A stretch of DNA of 42,660 nucleotides from Herbinix sp. (lineage in GTDB: Bacteria > Bacillota > Clostridia > Lachnospirales > Lachnospiraceae): the NCBI GenBank assembly GCA_028691795.1, contig JAQUYQ010000001.1, positions 170,699 to 213,358 on the forward strand, written 5' to 3'. Of this stretch, positions 25,308 through 31,200 are shown piece after piece (the first letter of the stretch is position 1; the number at the start of each line of letters is the position of its first letter). A model generated the notes under the pieces. That model did not search any database, was not told the DNA's origin, and saw only the letters and a program-made list of their open reading frames with translations. Made by a program: the position numbers and the translations under genes.

Positions 25308-26018
25308 ATGAAAGGTAAAGTAATTTGTATTGAGGGTGCCGATGGTGTAGGTAAATCCACATTGTTTGAAGCCCTTAAAGAGCGGTATAAAAAATGTCGG
25401 GTCATTTTTAAAAAATATCCCACCCTCCCTCTTAATCCTAATATTGAAAAATATTTAAAGGGAGAAATTCCTAAGCCGGACCGTGAAAAATTGACCGAGT
25501 ACCAATATCGGAGAAATATCGCATCATTTTATATGGTGGATAGAATCGCTGATATGATGACTCCTGTTGAAGAGGGGTCTCGGTTGTGTATTCCTGATTA
25601 TCTCGATGTCGGTTATAATTTAATAACCGACAGATACACGCTCTCTAATTGCATTCTCCAGGTATCCAATATGAGCATTAACCAAAAGAGAGCTTATATT
25701 GAAGAAGTGATGAAAACAGAATTCGAGACCTTTGGAATTCCTAAACCTGATTTGGTATTGATATGTACCGCATCACCGGAAAGATGTGTTACCAATATCA
25801 GTAACAGAGGTAGAACTCCCGATATTCATGAGAATCGGGATAGTATATTGAAATCATTGGAGAATTCCAATATCCTTAATAATGAGCTGGCCACTACTTC
25901 TATCAAGTCCCTTATCTATAAAACGGATGATGATTTTGGTATGAAGTCGATTCAAAGGATCGTTCGTGAAATCGAAGTCATATTTGAAATGTATGGCGTC
26001 GTGATGTATAAGAAATAA
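25308..26018 (+). CDS. tmk: Thymidylate kinase (dTMP kinase)
   Basis: The enzyme phosphorylates dTMP to dTDP with ATP, feeding phage DNA synthesis. The 236-residue protein has the P-loop GADGVGKST at residues 10-18, the family DR(Y) motif at 108-110 (LITDRYTLSN), a preceding Arg-rich acceptor region, and a short lid-like segment around GRTPDIHE near residue 180. The length is slightly above the 200-215 residues usual for bacterial enzymes. ATG 25308 is supported by GAGGAG about 6-7 bases upstream; a longer frame from about 25254 lacks a ribosome binding site. It lies between an unknown gene and a membrane-anchored protein in one operon that ends near 26728. The closest alternative is another deoxynucleoside monophosphate kinase of the same fold. 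Confidence 0.85.
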   Translation: MKGKVICIEGADGVGKSTLFEALKERYKKCRVIFKKYPTLPLNPNIEKYLKGEIPKPDREKLTEYQYRRNIASFYMVDRIADMMTPVEEGSRLCIPDYLDVGYNLITDRYTLSNCILQVSNMSINQKRAYIEEVMKTEFETFGIPKPDLVLICTASPERCVTNISNRGRTPDIHENRDSILKSLENSNILNNELATTSIKSLIYKTDDDFGMKSIQRIVREIEVIFEMYGVVMYKK

Positions 26019-26042
26019 TTACATAATAAAAGGAGTAATGAA

Positions 26043-26687
26043 ATGAACACAACATTTGCTGGCGCAATCATAACGGTGGTTTGTATACTCCCGTTACTCG
26101 CATGTATTTATCTCGCCAATAGAGTAAATACTCTGAAGACCGAGCTGAAGGAAATTACCGAAAACCGCGATTATCTCCGTTTTGAACACTTTTATTCTAT
26201 TCCACAGGATAAGACCTTCAATAAAGATTTTATCATGTCGACCGATTACAAGGCGTTCAAATTTAACAATACCTTTATATATGTTAGCGATGAAAGAGAA
26301 ATAATCGCGGTTCGGACCAATCAGACTGACTTTTATGTTGAACCGTCACTACTTACAATATTTGGTACTGATTATCATATCATCTTCCATAATATAAAAA
26401 CCAACCGGTATGATATGATTGAAAAGATTCAAAATCTCTCTTGTAAGAGCTATGCTAATTCAACCGTTCTTCAGAACAGCGAAGCGATTCAAATTCTGAA
26501 GACGATTGATAGTCATTTCAAACTCACCGAAGGACTTGATTGTAATATTCACGATTATTTCAATCCGGTTATCGGTGAAGAGTCTTATATGTTTATATCA
26601 TCCGACTATAAGATTCAAATTGAAATTCGTAAGGGAGAGAATGATTCTCCATCGGTTATTCATATCTGGTCAGTATTCATTTCGTAG
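26043..26687 (+). CDS. Single-pass membrane-anchored hypothetical protein, 214 aa
   Basis: The function is unknown. Residues 5-26 form a clear hydrophobic segment (AGAIITVVCILPLLACIYLA), then a short coiled-coil-like stretch (NTLKTELKEITENRDYL) and a soluble, beta-rich domain of about 165 residues. The segment ends in LLAC, which resembles a lipobox, but the N-terminus has no positive charges and position -2 is leucine, so a plain membrane anchor is more likely than a lipoprotein. Codons use more C and G than most neighbours. AAAGGAG lies about 6-7 bases before ATG 26043. It is the last gene of the 24846-26687 operon. Confidence 0.75.
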   Translation: MNTTFAGAIITVVCILPLLACIYLANRVNTLKTELKEITENRDYLRFEHFYSIPQDKTFNKDFIMSTDYKAFKFNNTFIYVSDEREIIAVRTNQTDFYVEPSLLTIFGTDYHIIFHNIKTNRYDMIEKIQNLSCKSYANSTVLQNSEAIQILKTIDSHFKLTEGLDCNIHDYFNPVIGEESYMFISSDYKIQIEIRKGENDSPSVIHIWSVFIS

Positions 26688-26700
26688 TTATTTATTAAGA

Positions 26701-26735
26701 ATAAAGGGTAGCAAAAGCTACCCTTTATTTTTTTG
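26701..26735 (+). terminator. Intrinsic terminator
   Basis: A 12-bp stem (26701-26712 with 26717-26728) with an AAAA loop is followed by TTTTTTTG. Confidence 0.92.
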
Positions 26736-26749
26736 ATTTTCTTTTTATA

Positions 26750-26761
26750 AACATATGGATA
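26750..26761 (+). promoter_or_regulatory. Candidate late-type promoter (AACA-N6-TA) for holin gene
   Basis: AACATATGGATA lies after the terminator and 26 bases before ATG 26787. It fits late expression of a lysis gene. Confidence 0.55.
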
Positions 26762-26786
26762 AAAATATTTAAGGAGGATTTAAATT

Positions 26787-27182
26787 ATGAGTGAATTTTG
26801 GGTAGTGCTACTTAGTACTATTGGTGTAGGTATCATGGGTGTTCTGACATTCTATGTCACCAGATATCTGAAGGAGCGTTCTGATGCGTTCAGTGAAAAT
26901 GAAGACCTTGCTTTTTTGAGTAAATATCTTGAAAAAGCTGTCGAGGTTATTCAGACCGTTGTTATTGCCATTAATCAGACTTATGTGGACGACATCCGTG
27001 AAAAATCTAAAGATGGTAAACTTACTCCCGAGGAACAAGCTGAAGCATTTAATTTAGCTAAAGATGAAGTCCTTGAATTGTTGAGCGATGAGATGAAAAC
27101 GGCTATTTCTTATTTTTATGGAGATATCGACAAATGGGTGGATTTCACCATCGAGTCCCTTGTTAAACTTACCAAGAAGTAA
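26787..27182 (+). CDS. Holin candidate, LL-H type
   Basis: Holins form lesions in the cytoplasmic membrane that release or activate lysins. This 131-residue protein has one N-terminal membrane segment (about residues 4-24, ending in YVTRYLKER) followed by a charged helical domain with the pattern KYLEKAVEVIQTVVIAINQTYVDDI and a LTPEEQAEAFNLAKDEV segment. This matches my memory of the phage LL-H holin family: one membrane helix, then an AV-x-A-x-x-QTYVD helix and a helical tail. It stands alone between two terminators with its own promoter motif and an AAGGAGG site, so it can be timed separately, as expected for a lysis gene. It is not next to an endolysin; the free M23 peptidase is 24 kb away. 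The family call is moderate. Confidence 0.6.
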   Translation: MSEFWVVLLSTIGVGIMGVLTFYVTRYLKERSDAFSENEDLAFLSKYLEKAVEVIQTVVIAINQTYVDDIREKSKDGKLTPEEQAEAFNLAKDEVLELLSDEMKTAISYFYGDIDKWVDFTIESLVKLTKK

Positions 27183-27192
27183 TATTCAATAT

Positions 27193-27239
27193 TGATAACA
27201 ACCATATCCTAAATAACTGGATATGGTTGTTATCATTTC
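27193..27239 (+). terminator. Terminator hairpin after holin candidate
   Basis: A perfect 17-bp stem pairs 27193-27209 with 27219-27235. It is followed only by TTTCG, so termination may be partial. Confidence 0.75.
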
Positions 27240-27286
27240 GTCTATATATTCTTATTTTAGTAATTTATATAAAGGGGTGTCTTTTT

Positions 27287-27475
27287 ATGAAAAATAAAAA
27301 ACGTAAAATATATAATAAAGAAATATTAGAAGATTTAACTAATAATATGAATTTCTTATTACCATATCTCAAAGTATTGAAGATGGATGAGAATGAAAAG
27401 AAAGATGCGAAGAAGGCTGTCAAGATATTAAAAAAGTATAAACGGAAATTAAAGAATGAAATAAAAGGTGAGTGA
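27287..27475 (+). CDS. Small basic hypothetical protein, 62 aa
   Basis: I do not recognise this protein. It is short, helical and very basic (MKNKKRKIYNKEI at the start, then AKKAVKILKKYKRKLKNEIKG at the end). Nucleic-acid binding is possible but unproven. The start is ATG 27287, because AAAGGGGTG lies about 7 bases upstream; a longer frame from 27227 begins inside the preceding hairpin and encodes a hydrophobic stretch without a ribosome site. It is followed 5 bases later by the first of two adjacent paralogs (27481 and 27946), so the three are one transcript. No clear promoter motif was found between the hairpin and this gene. Confidence 0.65.
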   Translation: MKNKKRKIYNKEILEDLTNNMNFLLPYLKVLKMDENEKKDAKKAVKILKKYKRKLKNEIKGE

Positions 27476-27480
27476 TTTTC

Positions 27481-27945
27481 ATGTTTTTAGCGTATGAAAA
27501 TGACGATTACATTGGATATATGGAAAATAAAAAAGAAGTAAAATATTATATAAAAATGAGAGGACAATTACCAAATACAAAAATAAAGATTGTCAGATAC
27601 AAGGGAAATGATCCTGATATAATTGAATATTATAAAGGAATCTCTTTTGGATATCCTATCCCAATGAGTATTGAGGAAGAAGAGGTATTTGAACAATCAT
27701 TAGATCAAAACATGACGGATATATTATATAGAGCAGAGGATTTATTAAAACAAATATATTGTTTAAATCCATCATTTGATGAGCTTGTTATATTAAGCAA
27801 TTTTGTTAAAACTTTTACTAAACCATATAATAGGTTTTATGATATTAAAGATACAGGAGAAAATTTGGAAATAACTGAACTATTTAAAATTAAGAAATGT
27901 CAAATTAATTTCTTAATAGCCTATAGAGGTCTTGGAGGTAAATAG
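27481..27945 (+). CDS. Hypothetical protein, 154 aa, paralogous family member
   Basis: The function is unknown. The N-terminal 70 residues share layout and motifs with the genes at 24014 and 27946: FLAYENDDYIGYM, then KKEVKYYIKMRGQLP, a strand TKIKIVRYKG, and FGYPIP, followed by a helical C-terminal region. The FGYPIP motif corresponds to HGYYVP in 24014 and YNGIPIP in 27946. ATG 27481 is chosen because AGGTGAG lies about 6-7 bases upstream; the GTG at 27472 is within that site. The stop TAG at 27943-27945 abuts the ATG of the next gene. That TAG is used as a stop argues against a recoded genetic code. Confidence 0.75.
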   Translation: MFLAYENDDYIGYMENKKEVKYYIKMRGQLPNTKIKIVRYKGNDPDIIEYYKGISFGYPIPMSIEEEEVFEQSLDQNMTDILYRAEDLLKQIYCLNPSFDELVILSNFVKTFTKPYNRFYDIKDTGENLEITELFKIKKCQINFLIAYRGLGGK

Positions 27946-28413
27946 ATGTATATCATATTTGATGAAGATGAACTTTGTGGAGTCTGTTTTAAAAAATCTA
28001 TTATAAAGAATTTCAAAAGACTTCGTGATATGAAACGATATAGAATTGAAAAGATAAAGAATAATAAAATACCAAAGAAATTTAGAGAAGAATTGGAATC
28101 ATCGGAGTATAACTTATATCCTATTGATTTCGGATTTTTTGAAAATTATAATGGTATTCCTATTCCTTTATTTGGTTTTGAGGATAATGTCTTCGAAGAC
28201 CAATTACTAGGCCAAGTAAAATTGGCTAATCAGCAAATCATGTCATTATATAAGTTATTAAAACATATAAATATTTCTAAAAAGGATCGAAAGTTTCTAA
28301 AGGGATTCTTAGATGAACTTGGCACTTTTAATGATTCTTTGATAGATTGTCTATATCATGAACCTGATTATGGAGAACTTTTTACAGCCGATGTTTTTCG
28401 ATTTATTCTATAA
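27946..28413 (+). CDS. Hypothetical protein, 155 aa, paralogous family member
   Basis: This is the third member of the small paralogous family (see 24014 and 27481). Visible shared features are the YIIFDEDELCGVCF start, a basic helix (KKSIIKNFKRLRD), a basic strand (YRIEKIKNNKIP), a YNGIPIPLFGFED segment and a helical C-terminus. It begins directly after the stop of its paralog, with GGAGG in the end of that gene (CTTGGAGGTAAATAG) as the ribosome binding site. The family seems to have arisen by local duplication, since two copies are adjacent. No catalytic motif is obvious. A strand-helix-strand interaction domain is a guess. Confidence 0.75.
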   Translation: MYIIFDEDELCGVCFKKSIIKNFKRLRDMKRYRIEKIKNNKIPKKFREELESSEYNLYPIDFGFFENYNGIPIPLFGFEDNVFEDQLLGQVKLANQQIMSLYKLLKHINISKKDRKFLKGFLDELGTFNDSLIDCLYHEPDYGELFTADVFRFIL

Positions 28414-28417
28414 GTAA

Positions 28418-28429
28418 AACAATACCGTA
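28418..28429 (+). promoter_or_regulatory. Candidate late-type promoter (AACA-N6-TA)
   Basis: AACAATACCGTA lies 20 bases upstream of ATG 28449, in the gap after the 27946-28413 gene. The motif is exact. Confidence 0.45.
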
Positions 28430-28448
28430 AAAGGTAGGTGATTTACTT

Positions 28449-29114
28449 ATGAGGATTCCGAAAATTGAAAAGTTTTCTGATAAGATAAGTGATATTCGCG
28501 TTGAGAAGATTGATAATATAATCATGCCGGAATATCATGTAAAGTTTCTGTCTGATAAAGATAGAGAAAAGTTTATTGACCAAATCAAGAAGGTTGTACG
28601 AGCCTCTGTTGAATATAAGATGTATATCAAATATCTTCAGGATTATTTGGATATGACTAAATGTGCATTCTTCAATGGGGTCACCAATAAACAAAATACA
28701 AAAATAAAAATTGAAATTCACCATGAGCCCTTTACTATATTCGATATTATTGAAATCGTATTAAATAAGGTTGTCGACCAAGGAAGAGATCTAAATGCTT
28801 TGGAGATTGCTGATGAAGTTATGAAGCTTCATTATCAGAATAAAGTTGGGTTAATTCCATTGAGTCAAACAGTTCATGAGTTGGTTCACAGTGGACAAAA
28901 ATTTATTCCTCTTAATCATGTATTTGGTTCTTATATAGAATTTGTACAAGAATATGAGGACTACATTCCTGCTTATACAAAAGGAGTACTACAAACTAAA
29001 ATTGATATGACAAAAGATTGTATTGATGATTCAAGTATACTACAAAAACAATTTGTATATCTTGAAGTTGATGGATTTGTACTTCCTGATATGTCTAATT
29101 TCACTAACAGATAA
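28449..29114 (+). CDS. Conserved phage protein with paired-His motifs, 221 aa (paralog of 35026-35661)
   Basis: The function is unknown. Residues about 55-160 align by eye with the minus-strand gene at 35026-35661. Shared features are YKMYIKYLQDYLDMTKC against YKKYIKYLKEVVGLTYC, then IEIHHEPFTIFDI against IEMHHGPILTLFDI, IADEVMKLHY against VADIVLDQHY, and LSQTVHELVHSG against LSATVHQEVHDN, followed by a conserved F-G. The histidine pairs (HH, HY, VHxxVH) could bind metal, and an HNH-like nuclease is one possibility, but no classical HNH signature is complete. AAAAGGTAGGTG precedes the ATG, with a promoter motif 20 bases upstream. A hairpin follows at 29119. The two copies sit in different operons on opposite strands. 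Confidence 0.75.
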   Translation: MRIPKIEKFSDKISDIRVEKIDNIIMPEYHVKFLSDKDREKFIDQIKKVVRASVEYKMYIKYLQDYLDMTKCAFFNGVTNKQNTKIKIEIHHEPFTIFDIIEIVLNKVVDQGRDLNALEIADEVMKLHYQNKVGLIPLSQTVHELVHSGQKFIPLNHVFGSYIEFVQEYEDYIPAYTKGVLQTKIDMTKDCIDDSSILQKQFVYLEVDGFVLPDMSNFTNR

Positions 29115-29118
29115 AAGC

Positions 29119-29156
29119 GTAGAACGACGTAGAGATAATTCTCTACGTCGTTCTAC
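29119..29156 (+). terminator. Strong hairpin after the 28449 gene (no T-run)
   Basis: A perfect 16-bp stem (29119-29134 with 29141-29156) is GC-richer than the surroundings. It is followed by TAGGAGG, not by T, so it may be an RNA-processing or stabilising hairpin rather than a terminator. Confidence 0.6.
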
Positions 29157-29168
29157 TAGGAGGTTGAA

Positions 29169-29195
29169 ATGAACACAGGCAAGCAACCCAAATAA
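29169..29195 (+). CDS. Possible 8-codon leader-peptide ORF
   Basis: ATG AAC ACA GGC AAG CAA CCC AAA TAA (MNTGKQPK) has a canonical AGGAGG at 29158-29163, five bases upstream. It lies exactly between two strong hairpins. Its stop codon overlaps the left arm of the second hairpin (29190-29201), so translating ribosomes would prevent that hairpin from forming. This is the layout of a leader peptide with attenuation, but no experiment or comparison supports it yet. Confidence 0.3.
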   Translation: MNTGKQPK

Positions 29196-29230
29196 ATCGG
29201 ACGCCCGAAAATACATCCGATTTATTTTAA
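29190..29230 (+). terminator. Hairpin following the mini-ORF; probable terminator
   Basis: A perfect 12-bp stem (29190-29201 with 29216-29227) ends in ATTT and TAA, a modest T-run contained in the right arm. It separates the 28449 gene from the Nudix gene, which has its own promoter motif at 29269. Confidence 0.6.
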
Positions 29231-29268
29231 TGTTAAATTATTTCAGTATGTAAAATAATTGTTTAACT

Positions 29269-29280
29269 AACATTTTAATA
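29269..29280 (+). promoter_or_regulatory. Candidate late-type promoter (AACA-N6-TA)
   Basis: AACATTTTAATA lies 31 bases upstream of ATG 29311. The motif is exact, in an AT-rich spacer. Confidence 0.45.
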
Positions 29281-29310
29281 TAATAATTAAAAAAGAAAAG
29301 GTGAAATAAT

Positions 29311-30048
29311 ATGGAAAAGAAAGATTTCTTGTTCAATAACGAAGATAATGCCTATATTCTCAATAACTTTATTGGATACGAATACGATCCATCCTGTACA
29401 GAGGATGAACCTATCGTTGTTAGTGTATCTCCTGAATACGGGAAGTTGATCAATAAAGTTGCAGATAAAAGTAATTTAAAGAAATTGATGAATAAATCTG
29501 CTCCTATATTAGCCGATACACGAGAACTTGGAGTTGTTAGTAAAAATCGAGTTGAGGGTTTAATAGCTTATAAACAAATCGGCGTTGGTTTATTTTTAAT
29601 CAATAATGATAGAGTTTTATTGCTTCCCCGAAACGATATTACATATGATCCTGTTTATAGCTTTCCTATGGGTCATTGTTCGGCTAATGAGAATATGATT
29701 AAGAAATCCGCTTGCGATTATCTTCTCACAGAAGCTAAACGCGAGTTTTTTGAAGAATTGACCACTACTCCGGTGGAAAGATCAAAAATTCGAGCATTGA
29801 CCAGAGATATTGGTGAGCCCAATGTTGTCTTTATCGATTATGAAACCGGCAACGTCAGAGAAATAACTCACTGTGGTTTTGTGTTTATATTCAACATCGA
29901 CGACCAGACTTTCAATAATATTGAGGGGTTAAATTCTGAAGTTAAATCGTGTTCTATTAATAAGCCCGAATTGAATGTTTGTAATTGGACTCGGGATGTT
30001 ATTGAACATCTAAAATATGGGTCTGTATATTCATCAATTAACGTATAA
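29311..30048 (+). CDS. Nudix-like hydrolase, 245 aa
   Basis: Nudix enzymes hydrolyse nucleoside diphosphates linked to another group. A Nudix box can be read at residues 121-150: Gly121, Glu127, then REFFEEL with Arg144, Glu145, Glu148 and Glu149. The spacing between the first Glu and REFFEEL is 16 residues instead of the usual 7, so there is a nine-residue insertion in the loop, and the Gly after the EE is replaced. The preceding strands (GVGLFLINNDRVLLLPR) and the GHCSAN turn fit the fold. An N-terminal region of about 85 residues is additional. AAAAGGTG lies before ATG 29311. The substrate is unknown; phage Nudix proteins are known to act on damaged nucleotides, NAD-like molecules or RNA caps, but nothing here chooses among them. 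Confidence 0.7.
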   Translation: MEKKDFLFNNEDNAYILNNFIGYEYDPSCTEDEPIVVSVSPEYGKLINKVADKSNLKKLMNKSAPILADTRELGVVSKNRVEGLIAYKQIGVGLFLINNDRVLLLPRNDITYDPVYSFPMGHCSANENMIKKSACDYLLTEAKREFFEELTTTPVERSKIRALTRDIGEPNVVFIDYETGNVREITHCGFVFIFNIDDQTFNNIEGLNSEVKSCSINKPELNVCNWTRDVIEHLKYGSVYSSINV

Positions 30049-30078
30049 TTTTATCAAATCTAATATAAAAACAATTTA

Positions 30079-30087
30079 TATATTATA
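30079..30087 (+). promoter_or_regulatory. Candidate early-type promoter (TATATTATA)
   Basis: TATATTATA lies about 59 bases before ATG 30146. Its last bases are the first bases of a 14-bp hairpin, so a transcript starting here would begin with that hairpin. Confidence 0.4.
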
Positions 30088-30130
30088 GTCTAGTAATAAA
30101 CGAGTAAGTTACTAGACTATAATATTATTT
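30083..30130 (+). terminator. Hairpin between Nudix gene and the 30146 operon
   Basis: A perfect 14-bp stem (30083-30096 with 30109-30122) is followed by TATTATTTT. It may terminate the Nudix transcript. It overlaps the candidate promoter at 30079 and so could also be a 5' stem of the next transcript. Confidence 0.6.
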
Positions 30131-30145
30131 TAGGAGTTGACAAAT

Positions 30146-31198
30146 ATGGCTTATATTGCATCCATAGATTTTATGGGTAGCTCCAAAGAAAACAAAAAAA
30201 GAACCATCGATGATTTAATGGTTGTTCATATTAACGATTTTGGTGATGAATATCACAATACAACTGTCGTTGATGAACCCGACATCGTCAAGCGGGCTAA
30301 ATCACTTTCTAAGAAATATCGCAATGCTAAGAAATATTACGAAGCGCTTTATATATATAATACTTATATGATTTATCTTGAAACCTTATATGGTAAACTT
30401 TTTGTTGATACTTTATTGATGAACAAAAAGAAATCAAGAAAAATATATACGAGTATTTTCATTCCTAGTAAACCTAAAGTTGATAAGAAGAATAAGAAAC
30501 TTCGTAAGATGATTAAAGACGGAATATTTCTTTCTGACCCTGATAAGGATTTCGTTTTAACCGATGAAATTCTTCAACAGACAGAGAGGGATACCCTGGC
30601 ATATCTCGGTTATACCGACGATACAGTTGCAAAAGATATTCCCGCTGATAAGAAGCCAATTAAACTCACTGAAGATCTTATCATCAGTGAGATGAAAAAG
30701 GACTATATGGACAGGAATTCTGATAATGAAACATTGGATATTCTTGCCCAATACTGTTATAGCGATTCGTCCAAGAAGAAAAAGAAGAAGAAGGGTGAAA
30801 AGAATAAAAATAAATCCTTCTCTCTTCGAAGCGATGATCTGGTTCCGAGTATTGACATGGGACGTTTTGCTAATGATAAAGAATATCGTGAAACGGTATT
30901 CGGTGGTCGTAAAGAGAATAATGAATACGTCATTAATATCGATGGCCGTTATATGAAGGGTGAGGACTATGAGCAATACCTTCTCATTAAATCTATGATG
31001 AAAATGGGATGGAATTCTGATGTCTTTATCGATAGTAAGAAGGACAAGAAAAAGAATAAAGCCTTCAAAGCTATTTTGAGCGAAAAGAAGGCTAAGAAGA
31101 AAAAGAAGAAGGAAGACAAGTATTATTTGTCAATAGTCCAAGATAATAACAAATACAACTCTTATGATGATTTCAAAAGAGCTATGTTAGGAGAATAA
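30146..31198 (+). CDS. Lysine-rich hypothetical protein, 350 aa
   Basis: I do not recognise this protein. The N-terminal half is helical and basic with a conserved-looking ALYIYNTYMIYLETLYG segment near residue 70-85. The C-terminal half has two lysine runs (KKKKKKKGEKNKNK near residue 214 and KKAKKKKKKEDK near residue 318) separated by a folded segment (SIDMGRFANDKEYRETVFGG and GRYMKGEDYEQYLLIKSMM). The runs are probably disordered and may bind nucleic acid. Start: ATG 30146 has TAGGAG 9 bases upstream; an in-frame TTG at 30137 lies too close to that site. The kinase-fold gene begins 2 bases after the stop, so these genes and the next form an operon of three that ends near 33760. Confidence 0.75.
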   Translation: MAYIASIDFMGSSKENKKRTIDDLMVVHINDFGDEYHNTTVVDEPDIVKRAKSLSKKYRNAKKYYEALYIYNTYMIYLETLYGKLFVDTLLMNKKKSRKIYTSIFIPSKPKVDKKNKKLRKMIKDGIFLSDPDKDFVLTDEILQQTERDTLAYLGYTDDTVAKDIPADKKPIKLTEDLIISEMKKDYMDRNSDNETLDILAQYCYSDSSKKKKKKKGEKNKNKSFSLRSDDLVPSIDMGRFANDKEYRETVFGGRKENNEYVINIDGRYMKGEDYEQYLLIKSMMKMGWNSDVFIDSKKDKKKNKAFKAILSEKKAKKKKKKEDKYYLSIVQDNNKYNSYDDFKRAMLGE

Positions 31199-31200
31199 AA

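Noticed and set aside
26043-26110. Lipoprotein signal (LLAC) in the membrane-anchored protein
   Set aside because: There is no basic N-region, and a leucine at position -2 makes it a poor lipobox. A plain membrane anchor is more likely.
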